From Amborella trichopoda (Eukaryota > Streptophyta > Magnoliopsida > Amborellales > Amborellaceae): a stretch of 64,000 nucleotides of DNA. Location of the stretch: assembly GCF_000471905.2 (NCBI RefSeq), contig NW_006499973.1, positions 5,281,046 to 5,345,045 of the forward strand. Direction: 5' to 3'. Shown here in pieces: positions 46,450 through 58,134 of the stretch. The position numbers and the translations under genes were made by a program. Each line of letters starts with the position of its first letter. Within the stretch, counting starts at the first letter, position 1. The notes beneath the pieces were generated by a model. That model did not search any database and was not told the DNA's origin. It saw only the letters and a program-made list of their open reading frames with translations.

Positions 46450-47680
46450 ATCAAGAACCACAATTTACTAGTTTTCTAAAACATGGCAGGCTCCTGGAAG
46501 ATCATGTCGAATGTAACAGTATACATTGAAGGTCCACCAAGTATACCCTCCTCGAAGGTGATGTTCTCTTTAGACGGTCATTTGACAGCATTCTTCTGAG
46601 ATACGTCAACATCCAAGAGGCAAATAAGGTGTTAGAAAAAGTCCACTCAAGTATTTGTGGGCTGCACTAGTCCGGTCCTAAGCTCTATGGATGAATACAC
46701 AGATTGGGATATTATTGAATTTCTATGATCGTCGATTCCTTAAGCTACGCTAAAAGGTGCCAAGTATGCCAAATACACTCTAGCCTGGTTCACCAGCCTC
46801 CAGAGCCCTTACACCCTACGGTTGCGTCATGGCCCTTCTCACAATGGGGTATGAATATCGTAGGACCCATTGACTCCCCTTCCACAATGGGCCATGTTTT
46901 CATCCTAGCTGCAATAGATTATTTCTCTAAGTGGGTTGAAGCGGTCCCCCTTAAGCAAGTTTATGGGACAACAGTGGCCTACTTTGTTTAACATCATATC
47001 ATATACCGCTTCAGAGTGCCCAATCAGATCATATCTGACAATGGCCCTCAATTTAGAAGTCATCGCATCGATCGCTTAGTTAATTAGTTCGGTTTCGAAT
47101 GGAGGTACTCGACTATGTACCTCCCTCTGGCGAATGGATTAGCTGAGGCTTTCAATAAGACTATGCAATGTTCTAAGAAAGTCAATATAAAAAACAAGGA
47201 AGAAATGGCATAAGAGGCTACCCGAAGCATTGTGGGCTTATTGCACTACCATACTAAATGCTACTGATTCCACTCCTTATTCTCTGGTTTATGGGGGTGA
47301 AGCAGTTTTACCTCCCGAAATACAAATCCCTTCATTGCGAGTAGCTATTCACCAGGGAATAACCAAAAATGAGAACGTCAAGCTCCTGTATCAAGAACTG
47401 GATGCACTCGATGAAAAAAGGCTAGAGGCAAGGGAGAATGAAGAGGGATTTTGACAAATCTATCAAGATCTGCTCATTCACCCGTGGTGATTTAGTCTTA
47501 ACCGTCAAGAGTTCTGTTGTTATGCATGGTCGATGTAAAGGGAAGTTTGAGCCGAAGTGGGAAAGTCCCTTTATAGTAAAAAGGGTAGCGCCCAACGAGG
47601 CCTACATACTAGCACATCCTGGTGGAGAAGAGGCGATGCCCCCTATCAATAGACGATACCTAAAGAAGTACTATCTGTAA
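46450..47680 (+). pseudogene. Integrase of element CD (broken)
   Basis: 46725-46991 gives the end of the H2C2 finger (CQVCQIHSSLVHQPPEPLHP) and the start of the catalytic core (WPFSQWGMNIVGPID, LAAIDYFSKWVEAVPLKQV). Downstream, after a stop, IISDNGPQFRS (about 47030) and NGLAEAFNKT (about 47135) supply the second Asp and the Glu. 47230-47454 has LWAYCTTILNATDSTPYSLV with GGEAVLPPEI (start codon assignment aside). 47438-47680 is the C-terminal domain, FTRGDLVLTV then GKFEPKWESPFIVKRV, ending RRYLKKYYL. At least four breaks. Confidence 0.88.
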
Positions 47681-47683
47681 TGG

Positions 47684-48430
47684 GTGGGGACTCAACTCGA
47701 GAACAAGCAAGACAGTCCAAACAAAATGCCAACTTTTTTCTTTTATATTACAGTAAAAATGAGTTACAAGTTACAAGAACCCATTACTAGGGAAGTTACA
47801 AGTCTCTTGCGACTGAGGATAAGAGGACGATTACAAGCCAAAACTTGTTCTTTTGCTCTTGCATTTGAGAGCAAGAGGACAGTTATAGGCTAAAACAAAT
47901 GCCTGTCCCATAAGGAAGAAGCAAACCCATAAAAGGTAGGACCTCGTCATGAAGAAGAAGCGAAACCATTTGGAGAGTTAGCTTTAATTCATTTGACAAG
48001 TAAGAGGATGGTTACAGGCTAGAAGACAAAGCAGAGCCACTCCAAGAAGTTAGCCTCAGTCCATCCAACGTGTATGTCAAACATGCAAGCCAGATACATC
48101 ATCTGACATGTATGTCAAACACACGACAAAGGATCCATTCAACGTGTATATCAAACATAAAAGAGGGGCTGCCCTGGCAAGGACCTAGCCTGTGACGAGA
48201 AGCACACCCTGTTCACAGTGGATGCCCTTCCACATAACAACATGGACCCCACTGCTATATTAGAGAATTTGGCTTTCAACAGATACCACAAGCCACACCT
48301 CATCCTTCGCCACTTTTTACTCGCCCGTGGACATCGTCGTACGTAGCAAATCATCGAGCGTCACAAACCCCACACGTGACTCACTGACACATGCGAACAT
48401 CTTTCTTCGCACCGTGATAAGCCACATGTG
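47684..48430 (+). other. Internal region after integrase, element CD
   Basis: About 750 bases between the pol stop and the first internal minisatellite. It has CATGTATGTCAAACA units (48060-48160) and a GAGGAC(A/G)GTTA-type repeat (47820-48020), but no protein-like frame. Confidence 0.5.
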
Positions 48431-49830
48431 CTGATGAGCACCGACTACAGCTAGCACCGGTTGAGTTCTCCAAAGGCCAGCGTCAGTTGTGCTCCTAACC
48501 CTTAGCGCATGCTATTTTACTTGAGGGTCGGCGTCGGTTGTATCAGCACTCCAAATCATCATTGCCGGTTACCTTAGTGCCAGTTGGACTTCCGTTAATG
48601 TTGGCCCTGTCATGACTGCTCACCTCCCGAGACTCCTCGTTTTCACACCTCCTTAAATGGTCTCAGGATTTTCAAGGATGACGGTTCACCTTCAGCAACC
48701 GTATGCCTTCCTCATGACGGTTCACCTCCAGCGACCATACGCCTTCCCCACGATGTTTCACCTCCTGCAGCCGTACGACCCACCTCTGGTGACCGTTCGT
48801 CTTCCGTCAGAATTGCTCCCACATGGCCGAAAGCTCACAGAAAACTTTTTCGTCTATCTTTCTAGTCTGAACTTCACTAGAACCTCCCCGGGAAACCTCT
48901 GTGACACCACGAAAGTGCCGAAAAACTTCCACAACCATCGGAAAACCCCTTAAAAACCCCCGAAAAGCCCTTAAGACATGCGAAAATACTCGGTGATGTG
49001 TTTCCCCCCTCTTCCAGGAACAAAAATGATAGTCGGAGCCTCATCTTCTTCTCGAAAAGATTCTCGAAAATCCCTCCTTTCCCTAGTACTCTTTTTGCAA
49101 TTTCACCAAATTTTGAGCAAAGTACGTACGTCGATGGTCTTCTCAACAAAACCCTTGCTAAAATCCTACTGTCTGCCGAAGAACTTGCCCTTCCTGTTGC
49201 TGAAGTCTCACTACTCGCTGGAAACTTTATTTGAACACTCTCTCCTCAAGGTTAAAGAAAACTTGCTTAAGTTTTTACCCTTGGTGAAAAATAAGGCGAA
49301 AACGGGGTTTTACCCCCTTATATAGACTACACTGCCCTCAAAAGCCCTTCACAAACTAAGAATACCAGTTGCGTCTAAGGGAAGCTAAGCGACAATGGGC
49401 CAGGGCGGGCTTCGACACGAGGCTCGAGGAACTCTCATCAATCCATCCTTAACACCAGTTGACTTGCGTCGGGTAAGTTTCTAAACAAACTTAGCACCAG
49501 TTGACGTAGCAACGGGTGTGTTTTCAAATACAACCTAGAGTCAGTGTCGGGTGAGTTTTCAAATACAACCTTAGCGACGGCGTCGGGTGTGTATCCGAAA
49601 TGACCCTAGCGCCGGTTAACTCAGCTCCAGTTAACAGCAAATGATATCACAAGTCATTCACAACGTCAGTTGAACAACGCCAATTGTGTTAGAACTCAGC
49701 GCCGATTGTATTAGAACTCAGCGCCGGTTGTGTTGTGAGAACTCAACATCGGATGCGTTGTGAGAACTCAACACTGGTTGAAAATTCACAACAAACCATC
49801 AGCGCTACACGTGGCGTCGGCCGTATTTCA
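48430..49830. repeat. Degenerate AGCGCCGGTTG arrays, 3' internal region of CD
   Basis: Two clusters, 48440-48600 and 49370-49830, of irregular units with the core AGC(G/A)(C/T)CGGTTG, spaced about 30-45 bases (for example 49600-49640, and 49690-49780 with ACTCAGCGCCGGTTGTGTT). Between them, 48660-48790 has three CGGTTCACCTCCAG(C/T)GACC units and 48830-49330 is non-repetitive, matching element B 33640-34040 inverted. The same core is in the LTR minisatellites. Confidence 0.7.
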
Positions 49831-50249
49831 AGCAGCATATGCCCTACCAATATCCCTAGTGGACTTGCACCCAGGTCGTTGCACCTAAATTGTGACCTCC
49901 TCAATGGAGTCATGAGCTGTCCCTCATCCCCCATTCGGAGTCACACCCATACCGTGGCCCATCACCCTCAATGAAGATAGGGTCATTCTTACCTCCCAGG
50001 GAGTCGGGTTACTAGTCATAAAGTCTCATCTTTCACCCTAGAGAGTGCCTTACCCCCTTAAAAACCACAGCAAGGTTCACTTTTGTTGGTCATCATTCAT
50101 CAGGTCACCATTTCCACCTAACCCTTAGTTTGTGAATGGTCTTAGCCATGTTATTCCCAAGTATTTAGATTACCATCCACAGGCCTATTCCCCATGAAGC
50201 TCCACTTACATGGCGACCCACACCATGGTCCGTGCTACATGACCCTAAA
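49831..50249. other. Non-repetitive spacer in the CD 3' internal region
   Basis: Unique-looking sequence between two arrays, with partial inverted similarity to element B around 32920-33180. The short frames at 49735-49974 do not resemble any family. Confidence 0.4.
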
Positions 50250-50790
50250 CTACACAACCCTGGTCTAAACACACAACCCTACACTCCACAATTTAAACTA
50301 TATGACCTTAAACTATAGGAGAGGTCTAGTTGCATGACCTTAAACTGCATGGTCCAAACTATATGACCTTAAACCATAGTCTACATCCCAGTCGCATGAC
50401 ATTAAAATACACAACACCATGGTCCAAACTATAAGACCTTAAGCTGTAACGAAGGTCAAGTTGCACGACCTTAAATTGCATGGTTTCAATTGTATGACTT
50501 TAAACTACATAACTATGGTCCAAACTATATGACCTTAAACTGTAGCGGAGGTTTAATTGCATGACCTTAAACTGCATGGTCCAAACTATATGACCTTAAA
50601 TCATAGTGTACGTCCGGTCACACAACGTTAAACTGCACAACACCATGGTCCGAACTATATGACTTTAAATTGTAGCAAAGGTCAAGTTGTACGACCTTAA
50701 ATTGCATGGTTCTAGTTGTATGACCTTAAAACTACATAACCACGGTCCTACTATATGACCTTAAACCATAGTACACGTCCTGGACACATG
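50250..50790. repeat. ATGACCTTAAACTGCATGGTCC minisatellite, element CD
   Basis: More than ten units of about 30-60 bases with TATGACCTTAAACT and GCATGGTCCAAACTA. It is the reverse complement of the array at 32340-32910 in element B, as expected from their opposite orientation. Confidence 0.85.
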
Positions 50791-51640
50791 ACGATAAACT
50801 GTTTTTCCCAGGTCAAGGAGGGATGACCATAAACTCGCCCCCACATACGCGCACACGCCTTTACGTGCACTTTCATGCACACCTTTCCTAACCCACCTGT
50901 TAGTGTGCGTGCATCACCTTCATTACCTCCCCATGAGTTCATCACCCTACATCGTTCCCCAGTAAGTGTCACCCATGCTCACAAAATGACGAACCATCCT
51001 GTCATCCATACTCATTGTAAATTAGTGGGTCACCATCGTCCACTCACCTTTCATACATCACCCATATCTCATGGGTAGCCTCGAGCCATCTCCCCAAGAG
51101 AGCCAAACCACCACCATACTCATTCCATAACCTTTATACACTGCCAGCCATCACCATTATAGTCCAGCTATATGACCTTAAAATGATAGCGCAAGTCCAG
51201 GCTGCATGATGTTGAACTGTTTGCACGGGTCAAGGGGGCATGACCATAAACTCGCCCTCACAAAAAAAAAAGAAGAAATAATGGGCATGGTGTAAACATG
51301 AACAAGGGAATTCTATGAGTAAAAATGACGGACGGGCATGATCAAAACCCATGAGTAAAAGAGTTCTGTGAATAAAAATCGGGCACGGTGAAAACCCGAA
51401 AGGGCATTGTGAGTAAAAAAGGAAAAAAAGAGTGGACATGGCCGAAAGGTCATGAGTAAAAGAGCCCAAAATAAAAAGAAGTTGGTGGAAACTGTCTCTA
51501 CAGCACTGCTTCCCCAGTATAAGTGAAAACCCGCACAGGACGCCTGGATCAATAAACAGGCGACTTCAAACAACACTCCCTTCATCGTCGAGACATCCAA
51601 TAGGATATAGACATTAAAATCATCCCTGGATATTACATCT
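50791..51640. other. Non-repetitive part of the CD 3' internal region
   Basis: No gene. 51240-51640 is the reverse complement of element B 31560-31990. Minus-strand frames 51230-51469 and 51313-51600 and the plus-strand B frame 31607-31798 are the same sequence, a Phe/Leu-rich translation in antisense to the element, so I do not call it coding. Confidence 0.45.
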
Positions 51641-51800
51641 TCAATCCTGGGTGAATAGGTAGCCCAGTCGACACCCCTCTTCAGTCCTGGGTTAACAGGT
51701 AGCCCAGTGGAAGTCCTTCTACAATCCTAGGTAGCCCTGTCGAGTCCTTCTTCAGTCCTGGGTAAACAGGTAGCCCAGTCAACATCTTTCTTCAGGGTCG
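51640..51800. repeat. ~52-bp CAGTCCTGGGTAAACAGG units, element CD
   Basis: Three to four units of TTCAGTCCTGGGT(G/T)AA then AGGTAGCCCAGTCGA with a short spacer. A single further AGGTGATAAAGTAGCCCAGT follows the next array at about 52852. Confidence 0.8.
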
Positions 51801-51829
51801 AGTGACAACATAGCTCAGTCATTCTCCTT

Positions 51830-52850
51830 CTCTTACAAGACCTCCTTCCCATGCACGGAGTGTACATTCCTTCTCCTTCTCTACAAGACCTCCTCCCCAT
51901 GCATGGAGTGTGCATGCCTTCTCCTTCTCTCACAAGACCTCCTCCCCATGCACGGAGTGTGCATTCCTTCTCCTTCTCTTACAAGACATACTCCCCATGC
52001 ATGGAGTATGTATGCCTTCTCCTTCTCTTACAAGACCTCCTCCCCAGGCATGGAGTATGCATGCCTTCTCCTTCTCTTACAAGACCTCCTCCCCATCCAT
52101 GGAGTGTGCATGCCTTCTCCTTGTCTTACAAGACCTCCTCCCCATGCACAGAGTGTGCATGCCTTCTCCTTCTCTTACAAGAACTCCTCCCCATGCACGG
52201 AGTGTGCATGCCTTCTCCTTCTCTTACGAGACCTCCTCCCCATGCATGGAGTGTGCATGCCTTCTCCTTCTCTTTCAACACCTCTCCCATGCATGGAGTG
52301 TCCATGCCTTCTCTTCTCTTATAACCTCTCCCACTGCACGGAGTGTGCATACCTNNNNNNNNNNNNNNNNNNNNNNNNNNNNNNNNNNNNNNNNNNNNNN
52401 NNNNNNNNNNNNNNNNNNNNNTGCCTTCTCCTCTCTTACAACGACCTCCTCCCCATCCATGGAGTGTGCATGCCTTCTCCTTGTCTTACAGACCTCCTCC
52501 CCATGCACAGAGTGTGCATGCCTTCTCCTTCTCTTACAAGAACTCCTCCCCATGCACGGAGTGTGCATGCCTTCTCCTTCTCTTACGAGACCTCCTCCCC
52601 ATGCATGGAGTGTGCATGCCTTCTCCTTCTCTTTCAACACCTCCTCCCCATGCATGGAGTGTCCATGCCTTCTTCTTCTCTTATAAACCTCCTCCCCATG
52701 CACGGAGTGTGCATACCTTCTCCTTCTCTTATATACCCCCTCCCCATGCATGGAGTATGCAAGCCTTCTCCTTCTCTTATAGACCTCCTCCTCATGCACA
52801 GAGTATGCATGCCTTCTCCTTCTCTCATAGATCCCCCTCTCCATGAGGCT
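51830..52850. repeat. ~54-bp CATGCATGGAGTGTGCATGC minisatellite, element CD
   Basis: Roughly 18 units of CTTCTCCTTCTCTTACAAG, ACCTCCTCCCCATGCA and TGGAGTGTGCATGC. Each unit contains a near-palindrome (CCATGCATGG). All long frames here in both directions, up to 317 codons, are translations of this array. The array is interrupted by an assembly gap and part of it appears to be duplicated around that gap. No counterpart was seen in the truncated element B. Confidence 0.9.
52355..52421. other. Assembly gap (67 N) flanked by duplicated sequence
   Basis: The ~290 bases left of the gap (about 52064-52354) recur right of it (about 52424-52718) with only single-base indels. Confidence 1.
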
Positions 52851-53039
52851 AGGTGATAAAGTAGCCCAGTCATCATCCCCCCAAGGCAGAAACTGACAAA
52901 GCCATAGCAAAACCTGTCGAAGACTTCAGCTCACCTAGCTAGCACGACCAGACCTTCGGGATCGACAAATAGAACCTACCCCCGACTGGACTCAATAGAC
53001 GAGACCAATAGTGGTACTTTGACCATCAAAAGTAAACGT

Positions 53040-53273
53040 GGTGCAACAATAAACAAACACCACCAAAAAGTATCTTCTCCCCCTAAATCTCCACGGACAG
53101 GGCCGCGAACAATGCATCCCTACGTTTAAGCAGCCTAGTTACACCATTACGTGAATATCCTCGACGTTCATCTAGTCCTCTGGCTATGAATGAAAAAATT
53201 AAAAGCCAAAGGAAACTATCCAAATGATTGTCCTTCTCGCTTCTCTTGAAGCACAACAATCGGCAGGGCAAGC
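53040..53273 (+). pseudogene. Remnant 3' ORF and polypurine tract of element CD
   Basis: Plus-strand translation at about 53070-53100 reads VSSPPKSPR. Nearby frames read RRSSSPLAMNEKIKSQRKLS, resembling B (SPRHSRGPMASKKKVIKPKE). The frame is broken by stops. The PPT-like GGCAGGGCAAGC at 53262-53273 directly precedes the 3' LTR. Confidence 0.35.
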
Positions 53274-54588
53274 TGTTTGAATGTATTTTTCATCACCTTG
53301 GTCCCTAGTAGGAAGTAGGTTAATAAAGCCTACAAAATAGTCGAAAATTCCTGACAGTCCCATAATGGCCCTTGAATTGCTCAAGATCGTCATTAGCACT
53401 TCAAAAGACCACTTGTCAAGTTTTATCACAATTAGACATGTCTAAGGCAGTGAACACAAGAAACAATTTTCAAAAAAGTGGCCTCTAACACCCTGAAATG
53501 GATCTTACAAGGGAAGCTACATTTTTAGTGTCTCAAATAACTGTGGGACCACCGCCACTAGATCTGGCACTATCGAAAACCCCTATGGGTGAAGTTTCGG
53601 CTTGATCAGACACTCCCAAACAGAGTTATGAGCAAAATATTGAAACAAGAGAGGTCGCACACTATTCCCATATGGCCTCACTGAACCAAAACACCATTAA
53701 AGTTGGTTGCTTTTATAGTCATGGGCAGTCACTTTCGGGGCCCATAACTCACTCATTCCAAATCAGATTGCTCCCAAATTTGGTTAGCGTATTCGTCTCA
53801 TCAAGACGAATAACTCGATATGTGGCATGCCCCAGGACGATATCCGAGCAGGGAGAAAAGCTAGAGCAAAGTTGCTGAGCCGTGAAGAAATTATAGAAAA
53901 ATCAGCAGCAACACGTCTCGCTTAATGAACCTAATCACGACGCCCACACAACGGATCAACGCAAGACTAATTCCATTGTGTGCGTAAGGTTCAGTGCTAC
54001 CATTGGACCGAACCACTCACGTAATGGACGGTCAGATTTCATGCATGAAGCTTACAAAGTTACCAAAATTCCAGCCGTCGGATTCTATATTCCGATCAAA
54101 ACTCAAAAGTTGTGAAATCTTCGTTCGAGCTTCCACTAGCGTTCAGATTGTTGCTACGTTATCGTTATTCATTTTTTATGACATGTTTAATGTGCTACGA
54201 TGAAGAAATCATAGAAAAACATTTTGGAAAGACTGCACTATCGATCCGAAGTTTCTAAGATTCAAACAAATTTCAAGTCTCGTGATCATGACTCAACAAC
54301 ATGATTCATGGCTCAAAGTTGGTATCAAAACAATTGCCATGTTGAGCTTTATAAGAAAAAAATAATCTTTCGCTCAAACAGGCATCACGACAACCTCGGG
54401 TCAGTCACGAAAGATCACGCAAGTTCTCCAGCAGCCACAGGGACTGTTCTGGAATTTCACACACTGTTAGGCAAGGGCAAAACAGTCCTTTTGCACCCAT
54501 TTTTAGAATTTCTTTTAATTCAATTAAATCTTAATTTTTAGCAATTAGATTTAATTTTGATCAATCCACCCATGTTTAGGCACAACTC

Positions 54589-54681
54589 TATATAAATAGG
54601 CACTGCCAGATTATAAAAAGACAGAATGCAAACCCCCCACCACCTCTCGGTCTTGAGTGGATTCTTTGAAGATTCAATAAA
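54589..54681 (+). promoter_or_regulatory. LTR D promoter core (TATA box, AATAAA)
   Basis: TATATAAA at 54589-54596 and AATAAA at 54676-54681, same arrangement as LTRs A and C. In a 3' LTR the polyadenylation signal is the part expected to act. Confidence 0.6.
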
Positions 54682-54829
54682 AGATTTGATTCCTTGCTTG
54701 ACCCTGTGAGTACGTCTTGAAGAGAGAGAGAGAGGAGAGAGAAGAAAAGGGTCAATACCCTTCGAGCAGGCAACTTTCTCACTCCTCCCCTCTCTCTCTC
54801 TCTTCTCTCTCTCTTTCTCTCTCTTCTTC

Positions 54830-55420
54830 TATCAATTGCCTAGACCTATCACTGGTTGGTCTCCTCCCTCTTTATCTATCAGTCGACGAGACTTAACATC
54901 GGTTGGTCTCCTCTCTCTTCATCTACTAGTCGGTGAGACCTAGCATCTGTTGGTTTTCTCTCTCTTTTTCTATCAACTGGCAAGACCTAGCACCGATTGG
55001 TCCCCTCTCTCTTCGTCTATCAGTCGGTGACACCTAGCGCTGGGTCGACCCCCCTCTCTTCATCATCAGTCGGCGAGACCTAGTGCCGGTTGGTCCCTCT
55101 CTTCGTCTTTCAGTCAGCAAGACTTAGCACTGGTTGGTCTCCTCTCTCTTCTTCTATCAGTCGGTGAGACCTAGTGTCGGTTGGTCTCCTCTCTCTCCTT
55201 CTACCAGTCGGTGAGACCTAGCGTGTTGGTCTCCTCTTTCTTCTTTTATCAATCGACAAGGCTTAGAGCCAACTGGTTTTCCCTCTTTTCTTCTGTCAGT
55301 TGGTGAGACTAAGCATCAGTCAGTGTCCTTCCTCTCTTCTCATCTGACACAGTCGGTGAAGCTTAGTGCTGACTGCTTCCTCTTTCCTATCTCTTGAAAT
55401 AGTCAGTGATGTCTAATGCC
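54830..55420 (+). repeat. GAGACCTAGC minisatellite in LTR D
   Basis: About eleven units, same consensus as LTR C (TCAGTCGGTGAGACCTAGC then CGGTTGGTCTCC and TCTCTCTTC). One unit reads GCTGGGTCGACC, showing independent decay. Confidence 0.9.
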
Positions 55421-56172
55421 AACTTCATCTCCTCTTCCTTATTCTCTCTCCTTCCATCTATCCCCTTCCTCTCCTTAACCATTCATCTACTGCTCTCTCC
55501 TTCGACTAAGGGGGATTGAGGTTAACATCTCATGGCAATCCTGTCATCTAGTCGTAATGTTGTTGCGCCAGGTTCCCTTGGCCCTCTTTACTGCCACGCT
55601 AGATCGACCATCGTGCTTAGCTAGTCAATATTGGCAATAACATCTAGTTTGGATCCCATGAGCCAATCTCAGCTATCGAGCTCGTTTCATCACAACGCTA
55701 TGTCAATTATCCATCAGTCAAGTCCTTGCCCTGACCTTCTTGCTTGGTTGAATTCTCCTCTTCCTGCCCATCTTTCTTTCTTCTTCTTTAATGCGCATGC
55801 TTGTGTACGCTCATCAAAGAGGAAAAGGGTGAAGTCTGACCCACCTGTCCCATAACCTTTGCCATATATGTGCGTGATTGCAGAAAGCAGAAAATAAGAA
55901 GAATACGAGCCAAGGGAGGTGATTCCAAACCAGTTTCATTACTAGGGGGCTTTCTTCGTGATCTAAGAGGGCATCCACACTAGTTAGCCCGAGTAAGTCC
56001 CGAACCCACCTTTTAAAATTCCTCTCTCACAAGTTGGTAACACCTGCCCCTACTTTCGAACGAGGTTCCCAAGAGAGAGATCTCACGAACGTCCCAGATC
56101 TTAACCAAAGCCTGAGACACGAGTCGCCCAATCCCCCATGGATCCGGAGGGTGAGATCGAGGCACCTAACCA

Positions 56173-56177
56173 TGGAC
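56173..56177 (+). other. Right target-site duplication of element CD
   Basis: TGGAC after the 3' LTR end CTAACCA, matching GGGAC at 36807-36811 in four of five bases. The PMD frame resumes at 56178. Confidence 0.75.
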
Positions 56178-57765
56178 ACCTAAGCATGAGGTGGTGCCTG
56201 AGGTTCCAAGAGCGACTCCTGAGTTAAATCTAACTCCAATGGAGATTGATGGGGCTGAAGATGAAGGTCTTGCAATTGTTTCTCAAAGGGAGGAACCCGA
56301 AGTTGTCAGGACCTCTGAACCTCAGGAGATTGCTGTCCTGACTGAGGTAGAGGCTATAGTCATGGATAGTGAAGGCCCGAGCATCCCTCAGGAGGAGGAT
56401 CCTATAGTTGATGAGCCACCCGAGCATCAGGAAGTTGTTTCCCCGGGTGACAAAGTTATAAGTGATGTAGGCCATTCTCAGGAGGGTTCAAAGGCAGTGG
56501 CCCCATAGAGTGGAGATCCTAAAGAGGAAGTGGTAGAGGTTTTGGTTGTGGGGCATGTGGACCAGGTAGAAGAGACCGTGGCTAAGACTGAAGGTCAAAG
56601 GTAGGAGGTGGCCCTTAAACGTGTTGAGGCTGAAGTGGCTGTTCAGGAAGATGAAGGGACAAGAGAAGAAGTTGGCCCTAAACTTATCAAGGTTGTACCA
56701 GAGGGAAAGAGGCAAGGGGAAGAAACTATTTTAGAGCATGCTGAGACCAGGATGGTGGCCTCAATAGGTAAAGATCAAGGTGAGGAGGTTGTTCCCGCAC
56801 TTATTGAGACTGCCCCAGAGAGTGAGGGGCAAGGAGAAGAAGTTTGCCCTGAAAGGGCCAAGCCTGTTGTGGTGGATTCAGAGGTTGAGAGCCAAGGAGA
56901 AGTTGGGTCTGATCTTGAGAGGATTGAGCTTACTGAGGATAGGACCGTGAGTTAAGGGTCAGGCGAGGAGGCCAACACTGAGGGTCAAGTAGCCTGAGAC
57001 TGGAGCTCCCTCTGAATCTGAGGAGCCTGAGCCTTTGAGCTTCGCAATTGCTATAAAAGAGCTAGTGACTCACATGGCGATCATTCCTTAGAGTCTGGTC
57101 CTCAAACCTGAAGCTTCTTCCGTCGTGGTGGCCTAATAGCACCTTCGAGGCCTAGTTTGGACGGGATGCCTGACATAATTATGGACATGCTTCGCCTGGG
57201 CATTCAGAGACTGAAAGATCTGCCTCTTACTGAACTTAACGATGTGATCCCCAGATCGCCCTTCTAGGGGGTGCACCAGAGGTCCTCCCATACTTTGATG
57301 GCGCCATAAAAGAGTTGGAGGGATGGCAAATAAAGGCACTTGAACAGAAGGCGTCAGCACGACAATTAGAGGATTCTCACTTGGCCTCTCTAGAAGCCTC
57401 CCTCATGCATCGTCGTGAATCAATTAAGGCTCATACACAGAAGAGGGATGTTGTGGCTTTTCGAAGGTCTGACCTCAATGAAGGGGAGATTTCTCACTTC
57501 AACAGAATGACGGCCTTGAAGGCAGAAATACGAAGGATCAAGGAAGAATTTGATGGGCTCAAGAAGGAGGCGAAAGCTTGGGAAGCAGAAGATGAGGTCT
57601 TAACCCTGGAGATATCATCCCTTGACTACACCGTGGGGGAGGAAACCGCCTCTTTTAGAGGCTCAATTGGTGCTTGACCTGATGAGACACATTGAGCATG
57701 CCCAGGCTTCTTCTGCTGCATCTAGAGTGAAGATCAATGAGATCATTGATCATTTTTTAAAGTGT
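56178..57765 (+). pseudogene. PMD gene, 3' part: acidic region and coiled coil
   Basis: The frame resumes here in the same phase it had before the CD insertion. 56191-56508 and 56608-56955 are Glu/Val/Pro-rich with repeated GEEV and EGQGEE-type segments, joined by a stop-containing stretch. 57315-57677 is a coiled coil (LEDSHLASLEASLMHRRESI, MTALKAEIRRIKEEFDGLKK), like the C-terminal coiled coil of transposon-borne PMD proteins. A frameshift near 57650 leads into LEAQLVLDLMRHIEHAQASS and the frame ends about 57765. Stops at about 56506, 56603, 56955 and 57135 show decay. Confidence 0.65.
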
Positions 57766-58134
57766 CATTTTGTCCTTTTCTTTGTCTTTCTTTGTATAAT
57801 GACACTTGTAATGATCTCTGAATTTATAAATGAAATACTTCTTTTTCTCCTTCATGATTTTATTTTATCTTCTTACTTTATTGCATCTCATCTCTCTCTC
57901 TTAGGTAGGCCACATTTTAGGGCATTCATTGTTTCTGGCCTTTTACTTAGGGAAAGCCTAAGCCTTGGTTTGTCCTGTGACAAACTGTTATGGTTTCAAT
58001 GACCTCAAATGGGGGAGTGGTTGCCTCTTGTCCTTTTAACGTTTGGTTCGATAGGGCCTTATAATTCATTTTCTCATGATTTGATGAACCTTCTCACTAT
58101 AAATAGTCCAATCAGGAGGGGCTTTGGCTTCTAT
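57766..58134 (+). other. 3' flank of the PMD gene, possible PPT and LTR start
   Basis: A T-rich 3'-UTR-like stretch, then AAATGGGGGAGTGG at 58008-58020 followed by T and TGCCTCTTG. A purine tract before a TG suggests a polypurine tract and the start of a 3' LTR of the element that carried the PMD gene. Only about 110 bases remain before element H sequence, so this cannot be confirmed here. Confidence 0.3.

Larger units (their letters stand above)
53274..56172 (+). mobile_element. 3' LTR of element CD (2.9 kb)
   Basis: Starts TGTTTGAATG after a polypurine tract and ends CACCTAACCA before the TGGAC target copy. Collinear with LTR C without its solo-LTR insertion, and carries the empty site at 55885-55900. 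TATATAAA at 54589-54596, AATAAA at 54676-54681, minisatellite at 54830-55420. Many substitutions separate it from LTR C, pointing to an old insertion. Confidence 0.88.

Noticed and set aside
51903..52856. 317-codon frame with Cys/Leu/Pro repeats, and its counterparts in other frames
   Set aside because: It translates a 54-bp tandem repeat in all frames of both strands and runs through an N gap.
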